From: Luteibacter jiangsuensis
GTDB taxonomy: Bacteria > Pseudomonadota > Gammaproteobacteria > Xanthomonadales > Rhodanobacteraceae
Reading direction: 5' to 3'
NCBI RefSeq assembly: GCF_030812295.1
Contig: NZ_JAUSSK010000003.1
Span: 62,001-126,000, forward strand
DNA: 64,000 nucleotides
The notes beneath the pieces are model-generated. The model searched no databases. It was not told the DNA's origin and worked only from the letters and a program-made list of their open reading frames with translations. Both the position numbers and the translations under genes were made by a program. Each line of letters starts with the position of its first letter. Position 1 is the stretch's first letter. Of the stretch, positions 53,782-63,146 are shown in pieces.

Positions 53782-55592
53782 GCCAAGCCCAACCGAAGCG
53801 CGTCGCCTCACGCGCTCACCCGGCAGACCCGTGTACCGTCGTGATTTTCGGCGCCGCTGGTGACCTCACCAGCCGCCTCGTCGTTCCCGCCCTCTACAAC
53901 ATGCGTCGCACCGGCCTGCTGTCCGACAACTTCTCCGTGATCGGTTTCAATCACGGCAAGATGACCGACAATGCCTGGAAGAAGAGCCTGACCGCCGCAC
54001 TCGAGCGGTTCGTCGGCAACAGCGGCAGCAGGCTCGACGCCGATGCGTGGGGCTGGCTGAGCGGCCAGATGACTTACCACGCTGGCGACTTCGACGACCT
54101 CACCGCTTTCCAGAGCCTCGCGATCAAGCTCAAGGACGCGGAGCGCCGCCGTGGCACCAAGGGCAACGTGTTGTTCTACCTCGCCACGCCGGAGCGCTTC
54201 TTCGGCGACGTGATCGAGAAACTGCACGAGGCCGGCCTGGTCGACGATGGCGGCCCCGATGGCCAGTGCTGGCGCAGGGTGATCGTCGAGAAACCGTTCG
54301 GCCACGACCTCGCCTCCGCGCATGCGCTCAACGAGCGCATCCTCAAGGTGCTGCGCGAAGACCAGATCTACCGCATCGATCATTTCCTCGGCAAGGAAAC
54401 GGTGCAGAACATCATGGCCTTCCGTTTCGCCAACGGCCTGTTCGAGCCCATCTGGAACCGCGATCGCATCGACCATGTGCAGATCACCGTGGCAGAGACG
54501 GTCGGCGTCGAGCGTCGCGGGTCGTTCTACGAGCAGACCGGTGCATTGCGCGACATGGTGCCGAACCATCTGTTCCAGTTGCTGGCGATGGTCGCGATGG
54601 AGCCACCGACCTCGTTCGACGCGGAGGCCGTGCGTACGCGCAAGGCCGAGACCATCGAGGCGATCCGTCCCATCCAGCCCGAGGACGCCGTGCGCGGGCA
54701 GTACGGCCCGGGCGCGGTGAACGGGGAACTGGCGATCTCCTACCGCGACGAACCGAACGTGGCGGCTGATTCCGTCACCGAAACCTTCGTCGCCATGAAG
54801 CTGTCGATCGACACCTGGCGCTGGTCGGGCGTGCCCTTCTACCTGCGCACCGGCAAGCACATGGGCCGGCGCACCACGGAGATCGCGATCCGCTTCAAGT
54901 CCGCGCCGTTCGCGCCGTTTCGCGGCACGGGCATGGACGCGTTCGGTCCGGACTGGCTGGTATTGCAGATCCAGCCCGACGAAGGCATCTCGTTGCAGTT
55001 CGACGTGAAGCGTCCGGGCCCGCGCGTGGAACTCGCACCCGTGCGCATGGATTTCAAGTACGCCGACTGGTTCCGTGCCGAGCCCAACGTGGGCTACGAG
55101 ACCTTGCTGTACGACTGCATGACCGGCGACGCCACCTTGTTCCAACGGGCCGACATGGTCGAGGCATGCTGGCGTGCCGTGCAGCCGATCCTCGACGACT
55201 GGGCACAGCGCACGCCCGCCGACTTCCCGAACTATGCGTCCGGCAGCGCCGGCCCCGCTTCGGCCGATACCTTGCTGGCCCTGGGTGGACGTTCGTGGCG
55301 TCCACTGAACTCGGCGAACGAACTCAACGCCAGGCGCACGGCGAGGCCCAAGGTGGACGCGCCTTCGCCCGCGCAGAAATCGCCGGAGCGCCGCAAGGCC
55401 GCGCAAAGGGCCGCCGCGAAGAAGACCTTGCGCCGCACCGCGGTGAAGAAGGCCGCACCGGCACGCAAGGCGACGGTGACGAAATCGGTAGCCAAGAAAG
55501 CGCCGGCCAAGAAAGCGTCCGCGGCCCGAAAGGCACCGGCACCGGCCAAGCGTGCGCCGGCGGCCAGAGGAAAGGGGCCGCGCAAGAAGTAG
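53778..55592 (+). CDS. zwf: Glucose-6-phosphate 1-dehydrogenase with Lys/Ala-rich C-terminal tail
   Basis: 604 residues. The first 509 are a normal G6PDH: NADP-binding [17 protein letters not shown] near the N terminus, the active-site RIDHFLGKE (199-207), and a C-terminal domain closing with SWRPL (W507). After that comes a 95-residue tail (about 510-604) containing 18 Lys, 13 Arg and 27 Ala, in [13 protein letters not shown] and [13 protein letters not shown] repeats ending GKGPRKK. The tail resembles histone H1 or AlgP-type C-terminal domains and is not part of G6PDH structure. It is in frame with the same stop and codon use looks continuous, so it is not an obvious fusion artefact. Overlaps the GH15 stop. 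Confidence 0.96.
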   Translation: MSQAQPKRVASRAHPADPCTVVIFGAAGDLTSRLVVPALYNMRRTGLLSDNFSVIGFNHGKMTDNAWKKSLTAALERFVGNSGSRLDADAWGWLSGQMTYHAGDFDDLTAFQSLAIKLKDAERRRGTKGNVLFYLATPERFFGDVIEKLHEAGLVDDGGPDGQCWRRVIVEKPFGHDLASAHALNERILKVLREDQIYRIDHFLGKETVQNIMAFRFANGLFEPIWNRDRIDHVQITVAETVGVERRGSFYEQTGALRDMVPNHLFQLLAMVAMEPPTSFDAEAVRTRKAETIEAIRPIQPEDAVRGQYGPGAVNGELAISYRDEPNVAADSVTETFVAMKLSIDTWRWSGVPFYLRTGKHMGRRTTEIAIRFKSAPFAPFRGTGMDAFGPDWLVLQIQPDEGISLQFDVKRPGPRVELAPVRMDFKYADWFRAEPNVGYETLLYDCMTGDATLFQRADMVEACWRAVQPILDDWAQRTPADFPNYASGSAGPASADTLLALGGRSWRPLNSANELNARRTARPKVDAPSPAQKSPERRKAAQRAAAKKTLRRTAVKKAAPARKATVTKSVAKKAPAKKASAARKAPAPAKRAPAARGKGPRKK

Positions 55593-55633
55593 TGTGAGCC
55601 TGGAGCCCCTGAAAAACCGTGGGAGCCGCTCGA

Positions 55634-55715
55634 GGTGGGAGCCGACCCTGCCGGCGACGGGTGCTTGCCGTACCTGGCCCGCTGCCGCGGGATCGCCGCC
55701 GAAGCGGCTCCCACC
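55634..55715. repeat. REP-like extragenic palindrome (copy D, core inverted)
   Basis: Ends GGTGGGAGCCGACCC and CGCCGAAGCGGCTCCCACC as in the other copies, but the core reads GGGTGCTTGCC...CTGGCCCGCTGCCGCGGGATC, the reverse complement of copies A-C. It sits directly after zwf and may end its transcript. Confidence 0.85.
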
Positions 55716-56076
55716 TCCTCGGTCAGTTGGTGCCGACCACTGATGGGAGTATTCGACCTCCATGGATCTTCTACCCCTATTTCTACCCCTATAGAGGGAT
55801 GACAGGGCATTTCCCCGCTGCCCGCCCGGCCAAGGGTTCCTTCCACTTCGCCGGAAAAGAACGCCAAACCCCTTATTTTCGCGCTGCATTGCAGCAAAGC
55901 CGGCGGTTTGTGTGCCGCCGTCCTTCCCGATGTCGATGACACGGGGAAAACCCACGGCCGCAAAGCAGCTTAGGACGAGCCGTCGCTTGTATCACGCTTC
56001 CATGGATCGATCCAAATCACGCCTGCGAATTTCCGCACTGCACTATTTTTCGCATTTGCCTATTTCCTATTGAAAC
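55716..56076. other. Long non-coding region before the mannan locus
   Basis: 361 bp without a supported gene; open frames here on the minus strand lack start signals and family resemblance. The DNA becomes visibly richer in A and T towards 56000-56120 than its surroundings. It holds a perfect tandem 12-bp repeat (TTCTACCCCTAT twice, 55769-55792). No RNA structure was recognised. Confidence 0.6.
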
Positions 56077-56092
56077 CGTGACTTACGTCAAT
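56077..56092. promoter_or_regulatory. Crp/Clp-like site
   Basis: CGTGACTTACGTCAAT matches TGTGA-N6-TCACA at four of five bases in the first half and three of five in the second, with the correct spacing. Its centre is about 75 bp upstream of the start predicted from the promoter at 56125, a usual distance for a Crp-family activator. Moderately supported. Confidence 0.45.
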
Positions 56093-56124
56093 CTCCGTGT
56101 CTTTAGATCGAGTTAAAAAATCGG

Positions 56125-56153
56125 TTGACAACGTTGTCATGGGCCCCTAAAAA
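56125..56153 (+). promoter_or_regulatory. Sigma-70 promoter of the mannan operon
   Basis: TTGACA at 56125-56130 (perfect -35), 17-bp spacer, TAAAAA at 56148-56153 (4 of 6 for -10). It gives a leader of about 225 bases before the TonB receptor. It overlaps the LacI-type palindrome at 56126-56139. Confidence 0.7.
56126..56139. promoter_or_regulatory. Perfect LacI-family-type operator overlapping the -35 element
   Basis: TGACAACGTTGTCA, a perfect 14-bp palindrome with the central CG step typical of LacI/GalR family operators. It overlaps all but the first base of the -35 hexamer, so a bound repressor would block RNA polymerase. The regulator gene is not in the window. Confidence 0.75.
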
Positions 56154-56385
56154 TCCGCTTGGTAACACCACTGCAATGGCGACGACGAAAGCGGGCCGTG
56201 CCGGCCACGCAGGGCGATCGCGATAGGGCGCAGGGCGAAAACAAAATCCAGCGGAACGAACGGTAGCGAACGCGGGCGTCAGCCTGCGCGGTGGCGTTCG
56301 TTTCCAAGAAGGCACCACGCAGGGAAGGGGGGCGAATGCGCGAGCGTCGTCTCCTTCGCTGTGATCCATTTTCCAGGAGATCGAT

Positions 56386-59034
56386 GTGAACCACCGAATC
56401 AGCGCGCTATCCATGGCCATCATGGCTGGCCTGTTCGCCACGGGCAGCGCCATGGCGCAGGACGCGGCCACCCCCGCTCCCGCCGCCACGACGGCGAAGA
56501 AGAACGAGCCGGCCGCGACGCCGGGTTCGGAAGCCAGCGTCCAGGACGCCGCCAACCTCAACGGCATCACGGTCACCGGTATCCGGGCCAGCCTGCAGAA
56601 GTCGCTCGATCTCAAGCGCAATGCCGATTCGATCGTCGACGCCATCTCCGCGGAAGACGTGGGCAAGTTCCCCGACACCAACGTGGCCGAATCGCTTTCC
56701 CACCTGCCGGGCCTCAGTGTCGACCGTAACTTCGGCGAAGGCGACAAGGTCAGCATCCTGGGCACCGACCCGGCGCTGAACCGCCTGATGCTCAATGGCC
56801 AGACCGTGGCCTCGACGAACTGGACCTCGGACCCGAACAACCCTGACAGCCGTTCGTTCAACTACAGCCTGCTCGCGTCGGAAATCATCGGCAACGCCCA
56901 GGTCTACAAGACCCCGCAGGCGAACATCGACGAAGGCAGCATCGGCGGCACGGTCATCGTCAACACGCGCCGCCCGCTCGACCTGCCGGCGAACACGCTG
57001 ACCGGCAGCGTGAGCTATGGCTATAACGACCGCGCCGACAAGGGCAAGCCGAACGCCTCGGTGCTGTACAGCTGGAAGAACAAGGACAGCACCTTCGGCG
57101 TGATCGGCTCGCTGATGCATTCGGACCGGATCATCGACCGCCAGGGCACCGAGATCTTCGGCTACCAGCGCGTGAACGATCCCACCGACACCAATCCGGA
57201 CCACCAGTTCAACCCGGCGGTGGTCCCGGCGGACGCGAAGGGCGTGTATCCCACCGCCATCAACACGGCGTGGTTCCAGCAGCGCCGCACGCGCGACGGC
57301 GTGTCGACCGGCCTGCAATGGAAGCCGAACGACGCGTTCGAGCTGAACTTCACCGGCCTGTACGTCACCGAGAAGTTCAACAACTTCAACCAGAGCCATT
57401 ACGGCGAGTGGTCCGGTTCGGCCGCCAACGCCACCGCGCTGGGCTTCAACAACGGCGTCGCCACCAGTGGCAGCTACAACGCCAACACCTCGACCTACCT
57501 CGACGGCTACGAGCGCGATTCGACGGTGAACACGGGCGTCGCACAGCTGCGCGCGGACTGGTTCGGTGACGGCTGGACCGCGTCGAGCCAGATCGGCTAC
57601 ACCGGTTCCACCGGCGGTTCCGACGGCATCTGGAACATGCAGTTCCAGGGCTTCGGCGGTTTCGACTGGAACCTCAAGGGCCAGCATCCGCAGATCAACT
57701 ACAACAGCGCGGACGACGCCTCCGCGATGCTGGCCCATGGCGCCGGCTACAGCTACGCGCCGAGCTACGACCGCGAGCGCTACTTCCAGGCCGACTTCGC
57801 CCACGACGTCAGCTGGGGGCCGCTGAACCAGATCGAGGTCGGTATCAAGGCGACCAACCACCTGGACGGCCAGGACGCCTACGCGGCGCGCCTGCCCAGC
57901 CAGGATGGCAGCGGTGTCTCGCTGGCCGACTTCGCCAACGGCGGCACGCCCAGCGGCTACCTCGACGGCCTGAGCTCCTCCGGCAACATGGGCAACTGGA
58001 CCACGATCGATCCGGGCCTGATGAAGGCCTACGTGCAGAGCCTGAAGAACGGCACGGTGTCCCTCGACCCGAAGGCCACCTACAGCGTCGCGGAGCAGAA
58101 CCGCGCGTTCTACATCCAGGGCGACTTCGCCGGCGACGACTATCGCGGCAACCTCGGCGTGCGCTACTTCCGTACCCGCGATACCGTGAACGGTTACAAC
58201 GCCATCGGTCCGGACGTCTACGGCGCCGTGAACAAGCGCAGCACGTACCACGACTGGCTGCCCTCGTTCAACATCGCCTACGACGCGGCCGACGACCTGA
58301 CCCTGCGCTTCGCGGCGGCCAAGACCATCGCCCGCCCGCGCTACCAGCAGATGACGCCGTACGTGGCGCTGGACGACCGCACGCTGACCGGCTCGCGTGG
58401 CAATACCGATCTGGGCCCGTACAAGTCGACCAACTATGGCGCGTCGGCCGAGTGGTACTTCTCGGAGAACAGCGTGCTCGCCGCCGAACTGTTCTTCCGT
58501 CGCATCTCCGGCTATATCCTCAACACCAATGTCGCCGAGACGCACTACAACCTGACCAACCTGCGTGACGACGTGTACCAGATGCAGGTGCCGATCAACG
58601 CCGGCGTGGCCAAGGTGAAGGGCGCCTCGCTCAGCTACCAGCAGAACTTCCGCTACGGCTTCGGCTTCCTCGCCAACTACACCTACTCCGACGCGGACAC
58701 CAGCAACGACTTCCCGTTGCCGTACAACTCGAAGAACTCGTTCAACCTGTCGCCGTTCTACGAGCAGGGCCCGTGGAGCGCTCGCCTGACCTACAGCTGG
58801 CGTTCGTCGTACTTCACCTCGATCGCCCAGTTGCAGTCGCAGCAGATCACGGGCATCTTCCGTGAACTCGATGCTTCCGTGGGGTACCAGGTGAACGATC
58901 ACATCCGCGTGTCGCTCGACGCCACCAACCTGCTGGACGAGACGTACTTCGTCTACAACAACACGCCGAGCCAGCCGCTCAATGCGTACAAGAACGGCCG
59001 CACGTACATGATGACGCTGGGCTTCAAGCTGTGA
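56386..59034 (+). CDS. TonB-dependent receptor of the mannan/N-glycan locus
   Basis: 882-residue outer-membrane active transporter. Signal peptide to about residue 24 (SAMA), an Ala/Pro-rich stretch, then a plug domain from about 60 opening NGITVTGIRASLQKSLDLKR and SIVDAISAEDVGKFPDTNVAESL, the form called 'Caulobacter type'. The rest is a beta barrel with aromatic-rich strands to the end (MMTLGFKL). No carboxypeptidase-like N-terminal extension or sigma-factor domain is seen. The start is GTG at 56386 with AGGAGA six bases upstream; the nearby ATG is out of frame. Substrate: mannose-rich oligosaccharide, inferred from the three mannosidases behind it. First gene of the operon. Confidence 0.93.
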   Translation: MNHRISALSMAIMAGLFATGSAMAQDAATPAPAATTAKKNEPAATPGSEASVQDAANLNGITVTGIRASLQKSLDLKRNADSIVDAISAEDVGKFPDTNVAESLSHLPGLSVDRNFGEGDKVSILGTDPALNRLMLNGQTVASTNWTSDPNNPDSRSFNYSLLASEIIGNAQVYKTPQANIDEGSIGGTVIVNTRRPLDLPANTLTGSVSYGYNDRADKGKPNASVLYSWKNKDSTFGVIGSLMHSDRIIDRQGTEIFGYQRVNDPTDTNPDHQFNPAVVPADAKGVYPTAINTAWFQQRRTRDGVSTGLQWKPNDAFELNFTGLYVTEKFNNFNQSHYGEWSGSAANATALGFNNGVATSGSYNANTSTYLDGYERDSTVNTGVAQLRADWFGDGWTASSQIGYTGSTGGSDGIWNMQFQGFGGFDWNLKGQHPQINYNSADDASAMLAHGAGYSYAPSYDRERYFQADFAHDVSWGPLNQIEVGIKATNHLDGQDAYAARLPSQDGSGVSLADFANGGTPSGYLDGLSSSGNMGNWTTIDPGLMKAYVQSLKNGTVSLDPKATYSVAEQNRAFYIQGDFAGDDYRGNLGVRYFRTRDTVNGYNAIGPDVYGAVNKRSTYHDWLPSFNIAYDAADDLTLRFAAAKTIARPRYQQMTPYVALDDRTLTGSRGNTDLGPYKSTNYGASAEWYFSENSVLAAELFFRRISGYILNTNVAETHYNLTNLRDDVYQMQVPINAGVAKVKGASLSYQQNFRYGFGFLANYTYSDADTSNDFPLPYNSKNSFNLSPFYEQGPWSARLTYSWRSSYFTSIAQLQSQQITGIFRELDASVGYQVNDHIRVSLDATNLLDETYFVYNNTPSQPLNAYKNGRTYMMTLGFKL

Positions 59035-61688
59035 TGCGCCGCGCGTCGCTGGCGTTGGCGGCCTGGCTCATCGCCGGCGCCGCCGGCGCGGCCACGCCGG
59101 TGGAGAAAGACCTCTCCGCCGGCTGGCGGTTCCGCCTCGCTCCCGGGGCGGAGGACCAGCACGCGCGAACGATGTCCTGCAATGGATCCTGCGAGCGTTT
59201 CCGGGACTGGCAACCGGCCGTCGTGCCGGGTGCCGTCCAGACGGACCTGCTGGCGCAAGGGCGGATCGGCGATCCGTTCTGGCGCGACAACGAGGCCGGC
59301 CTGCAATGGATCGGCCTCACCGACTGGGATTACCAGTTGGATTTCCAACTCGACGCGGCCGCGCTGAAGCGCGACCACGTCGATCTCGTTTTCGATGGCC
59401 TCGACACGTTCGCCGAGGTCAGCCTCAACGGCAAGAAGCTGCTCGCGGCGGACAACATGTTCCGCCGCTGGCGCCTGCCGGTGAAGGGCAGCCTGCACGC
59501 CGGCACCAACACGCTGCAGGTGCATTTCCAATCCCCGATCGCACGGCTCCAGCCCTGGCTGACGAAGCAGCCGTACTCGTTGCCGGGTGAATTCGACTCG
59601 GCGTTCGGTGACGAACCCAAGGGCAAGCAAACCTCCAACTACGTTCGCAAGGCGAACTACCAGTACGGCTGGGACTGGGGTCCGCGTTACGTCACCATGG
59701 GTATCTGGCGCCCGGTCCGGCTGGAAAGCTGGGATGGCTGGCGCGTGGCGGACCTGCATATCGCCCAGGCGAAGGTCGACGAGGCCGCGGCCGACCTGCA
59801 GGTGCAACTCGATGTCCGCGCGGACAAGCCCGGCCGTGCCAAGGTGAAGGTCGACTGGACCGCGCCCGATGGCCGCCATGGCGAACAAACGCAGGATGTC
59901 GCGCTGAAGGCAGGCGAGAACCCTATCACCGTGCCGGTGGCCATCGACCGTCCGCAGCGCTGGTGGCCGGTGGGTTACGGCGAGCCGAACCTCTACCGCT
60001 TCCATGCCGCGGTCGCCATCGATGGCGCGACCGTCGCCGAGGCGGAGCGGGAAACCGGCCTGCGCAGCGTGGAGCTGCGCCGGGAGAAGGACCAGTGGGG
60101 CAGGGGCTTCGCCTTCGTGGTCAATGGCGTGCCGATCTTCGCCAAGGGTGCCAACCTCATTCCGTTCGACAGCTTTCCCTCCCGCGTGACGCCCGAACGG
60201 ATGCAGGCGATCCTGCAGTCGGCACACGACGCCAACATGAACATGCTGCGCATGTGGGGCGGCGGCACGTACCAGGACGACGCCTTCTACGCGATGGCGG
60301 ACCGGCTCGGCCTGATGATCTGGCAGGACTTCATGTTCGGTGGCGCGATCACGCCGTATGACGATGCCTTCCGCGAGAACACGCGTATCGAGGCGGTGGA
60401 GCAGGTCACGCGACTGCGCGACCATCCGTCGATCGTGCTGTGGGCGGGTAACAACGAAGTGCAGACCGGCTGGGACGACTGGCCGGATCGCCAGGATTTC
60501 CGCAAGTTCGTCAACGCCGACGAGGTCAAGCGGATCGACGACGGGATGCGCGAACTCTTCGGCGGCACCTTGCGCAAGGTGGTGAACGAGCTGTCGCCGG
60601 GCACGCCTTACTGGGCCAGTTCGCCGAGCACCGATTTCGAAGGCCCCGCCAACGTCGAGAACGATGGCGACTTCCATTATTGGAAGGTCTGGTCCGGGTC
60701 CGAGCCCATCTCCCACTACCTCGATATCACTCCGCGCTTCCAGTCCGAATACGGCCTGCAATCGTTCCCGGTGATGGCCACGATCAAGGCATTCGCCCAA
60801 CCGGACGACATGCAGCCCGAGTCGAAGGTGATGCGTGCGCACCAGAAATTCGCCAATGGCGACGGTAACCAGCGCTTGCTGCTGTACATTCGCCAGGAAT
60901 ACGGCGAACCGAAGGATTTTCCCTCGTTCGTATACCTGAGCCAGGTGATGCAGGCAGAGGGCATCGAGCTGGCGGCGGAGCACCTGCGCAGCGCGCGCCC
61001 GCGCAACATGGGCTCGCTGTACTGGCAGCTCAACGACGTATGGCCCGGCGCATCGTGGGCCAGCGTCGACTACTTCAACCGCTGGAAGGCCTTGCAGTTC
61101 CACGCCAAGCGCTTCTACGCGCCGGTGGACGTGGTGCCGCTGCGCAGGGACGGCAAGACGGATGTCTTCGCCGTGTCCGACCGCACCGCGGCTTTCGACG
61201 CCACGCTGCGCACCCGTGTCTACGACATGGCCGGCAAGCTGCTGAGCGAAGAGAGCAAGTCCGTACATGCCACCGCGTTGTCCAGCACGCCGGTCGCCAG
61301 CCTCGACGACGCCGCCCTGCTCAAGGGTGCCGATCCGCGACACACCGTGGTGTCGTTCGACTTGCTGGAGCAAGGCAAGGTCGCCGCGCATCACCTGCTT
61401 TACTTCGGCGCCGCGCGCACGCTTGCCTTGCCTGCGCAACCGGGGCTCGAAATCGCGGTTCGCGCCGGTGACCGGGGTCCGCTGCTGAGCGTGAGCACGA
61501 AGCGCCTCGCCCGCGCGGTATGGATCGATACCGGTGACCTCGACGTGCGTCTGTCGAACAACGCCTTCGACCTGCTGCCGGGCGAGAGCGTCGAGATCGC
61601 CGTCGACGGCAAGGTCGACATCGACGCGCTTCGCCGCGCGGTCACGATACGTTCGCTCGTGGATGCCCTGAAGGAGACCAAGCCGTGA
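59034..61688 (+). CDS. Exported GH2 beta-mannosidase
   Basis: 884-residue retaining beta-mannosidase. Sec signal peptide [21 protein letters not shown]2 sandwich, Ig-like and TIM-barrel domains in order. The acid/base glutamate is Glu475 in LWAGNNEVQ and the nucleophile Glu572 in [10 protein letters not shown]; the segment [16 protein letters not shown] is typical of beta-mannosidases. It would remove the beta-1,4-linked mannose of the N-glycan core or of manno-oligosaccharides. The ATG overlaps the receptor stop (TGATG), and its stop overlaps the GH125 start (GTGA). Confidence 0.92.
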   Translation: MRRASLALAAWLIAGAAGAATPVEKDLSAGWRFRLAPGAEDQHARTMSCNGSCERFRDWQPAVVPGAVQTDLLAQGRIGDPFWRDNEAGLQWIGLTDWDYQLDFQLDAAALKRDHVDLVFDGLDTFAEVSLNGKKLLAADNMFRRWRLPVKGSLHAGTNTLQVHFQSPIARLQPWLTKQPYSLPGEFDSAFGDEPKGKQTSNYVRKANYQYGWDWGPRYVTMGIWRPVRLESWDGWRVADLHIAQAKVDEAAADLQVQLDVRADKPGRAKVKVDWTAPDGRHGEQTQDVALKAGENPITVPVAIDRPQRWWPVGYGEPNLYRFHAAVAIDGATVAEAERETGLRSVELRREKDQWGRGFAFVVNGVPIFAKGANLIPFDSFPSRVTPERMQAILQSAHDANMNMLRMWGGGTYQDDAFYAMADRLGLMIWQDFMFGGAITPYDDAFRENTRIEAVEQVTRLRDHPSIVLWAGNNEVQTGWDDWPDRQDFRKFVNADEVKRIDDGMRELFGGTLRKVVNELSPGTPYWASSPSTDFEGPANVENDGDFHYWKVWSGSEPISHYLDITPRFQSEYGLQSFPVMATIKAFAQPDDMQPESKVMRAHQKFANGDGNQRLLLYIRQEYGEPKDFPSFVYLSQVMQAEGIELAAEHLRSARPRNMGSLYWQLNDVWPGASWASVDYFNRWKALQFHAKRFYAPVDVVPLRRDGKTDVFAVSDRTAAFDATLRTRVYDMAGKLLSEESKSVHATALSSTPVASLDDAALLKGADPRHTVVSFDLLEQGKVAAHHLLYFGAARTLALPAQPGLEIAVRAGDRGPLLSVSTKRLARAVWIDTGDLDVRLSNNAFDLLPGESVEIAVDGKVDIDALRRAVTIRSLVDALKETKP

Positions 61689-63121
61689 ACCCAAGCCGCC
61701 GTAACCTGATCAAGTGGCTGTCGCTCGTGCCTGGCGCGGCGGCGGTCGGTGGAGTCGGCACGGTGGCCTTCGCCGCCTCGCGCTTCCCGAGCAAGCGTCC
61801 GTCCGTGGGCAAGCGCAAGTTTACCAGCGAGGCGGTGGAACGCCTGATCGCTTCGACGAAGAAGAAGATCGCCGACCCCGAACTGGCCTGGCTGTTCGAG
61901 AACTGTTTCCCGAACACGCTCGATACCACGGTGGAAGTCGGCCGCCTCGATGGCTACGAGGACACCTTCGTCGTCACCGGCGACATCGACGCGATGTGGT
62001 TGCGCGATTCCTCCGCGCAGGTCTGGCCATACTTGCCGCTGGCGGCGAAGGACGAAGCCCTGCGCAAGCTGTTCCGCGGGCTGATCCGCCGCCAGTCGCG
62101 TTGTATCTCGATCGATCCCTATGCGAACGCCTTCCTTCCCGACCCCAAGGGCAAGAGCAAGCTGGAGTGGGCGCAGGCCGACCAGACCGACATGCTGCCT
62201 GGCGTGGCGGAACGTAAGTGGGAGATCGATTCGCTTTGCTACCCTGTGCGCCTGGCGCACGGTTATTGGCAGGCCACGGGCGATCGCGAGCCGTTCGACG
62301 AATCCTGGCGCGCCGCGACACGGCTCATCGTCACCACCTTCCGTACGCAGCAGCGCAAGGACGGTACCGGTCCTTATCATTTCCAGCGGCAGTCGCCTAA
62401 TCCGACCGAAAGCCAGTTCCTCCACGGCTACGGCCAGCCGACGCGTCCTGTGGGCATGATCCACGCGATGTTCCGGCCCTCGGACGACGCGACGCTGTAT
62501 CCGTTCAACATCCCCGGCAACCTCTTCGCCGTGGTGACCCTGCGCCGCCTCGCGCAGATGCATGGCACGTTCTTCGGCGACCAGGCATTCGCCGGTGAAT
62601 GCCATGCGCTGGCCGACGAGATCGCTGGCGCGGTGGAAAAGTACGGCACGATCCGGGGCGAGCATGGCGATTACTGGGCCTACGAAGTGGACGGCTATGG
62701 AAACCAGCTGTTCATGGACGACGCCAACGTGCCGAGCCTGCTCGCGCTGCCCTACCTGGAATGCACGGGCCGCGACGCGCGCTACGAGCGCACGCGCGCG
62801 CAGGTCTGGAGCGCGGCGAATCCGTACTTCTTCAAGGGCTCGGCCGGTGAGGGCATCGGTGGCCCGCACGAGGGCCTGCGCATGATCTGGCCGATGTCGA
62901 TCATGATGAAAGCCTTCACCACCGACGATACGGCCGAGATCCGCCAGTGCCTGCACTGGCTGAAGACGACCCACGCCGGTACCGGCTTCATGCACGAAGC
63001 GTTCGACCAGGACGACCCGAAGCAATTCACCCGCTCGTGGTTCGCCTGGGCCAATACCTTGTTCGGCGAGCTGGTGGTCCATCTGGCCGACAAGCAACCC
63101 GATTCCCTGCGGCGCGTCTGA
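61685..63121 (+). CDS. GH125 exo-alpha-1,6-mannosidase
   Basis: 478-residue inverting alpha-mannosidase of family 125 (formerly DUF1237). The N terminus carries a Tat-type signal ([14 protein letters not shown]). Landmarks are [57 protein letters not shown] and [13 protein letters not shown], the conserved active-site segments of GH125. Family members remove alpha-1,6-linked mannose, as in the N-glycan trimannosyl core or yeast mannan backbone. Start is GTG at 61685, overlapping the GH2 stop. Confidence 0.92.
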   Translation: MNPSRRNLIKWLSLVPGAAAVGGVGTVAFAASRFPSKRPSVGKRKFTSEAVERLIASTKKKIADPELAWLFENCFPNTLDTTVEVGRLDGYEDTFVVTGDIDAMWLRDSSAQVWPYLPLAAKDEALRKLFRGLIRRQSRCISIDPYANAFLPDPKGKSKLEWAQADQTDMLPGVAERKWEIDSLCYPVRLAHGYWQATGDREPFDESWRAATRLIVTTFRTQQRKDGTGPYHFQRQSPNPTESQFLHGYGQPTRPVGMIHAMFRPSDDATLYPFNIPGNLFAVVTLRRLAQMHGTFFGDQAFAGECHALADEIAGAVEKYGTIRGEHGDYWAYEVDGYGNQLFMDDANVPSLLALPYLECTGRDARYERTRAQVWSAANPYFFKGSAGEGIGGPHEGLRMIWPMSIMMKAFTTDDTAEIRQCLHWLKTTHAGTGFMHEAFDQDDPKQFTRSWFAWANTLFGELVVHLADKQPDSLRRV

Positions 63122-63146
63122 CACGCCGCCCGAACTGGAGCGATTC

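Noticed and set aside
53808-55955. 715-residue minus-strand frame opposite zwf
   Set aside because: Low-complexity Arg/Gly/His sequence with no family features; zwf is certain on the other strand.
56407-58902. 831-residue minus-strand frame across the TonB receptor
   Set aside because: Same GC shadow effect: no start signal, no domain, and opposite to a well-supported receptor gene.
58953-61694. 913-residue open frame on the minus strand across the GH2 gene
   Set aside because: It is an antisense shadow produced by high GC codon use. Its translation is Arg/Val/Gly/His-rich without recognisable domains, and the plus-strand GH2 has all catalytic motifs.
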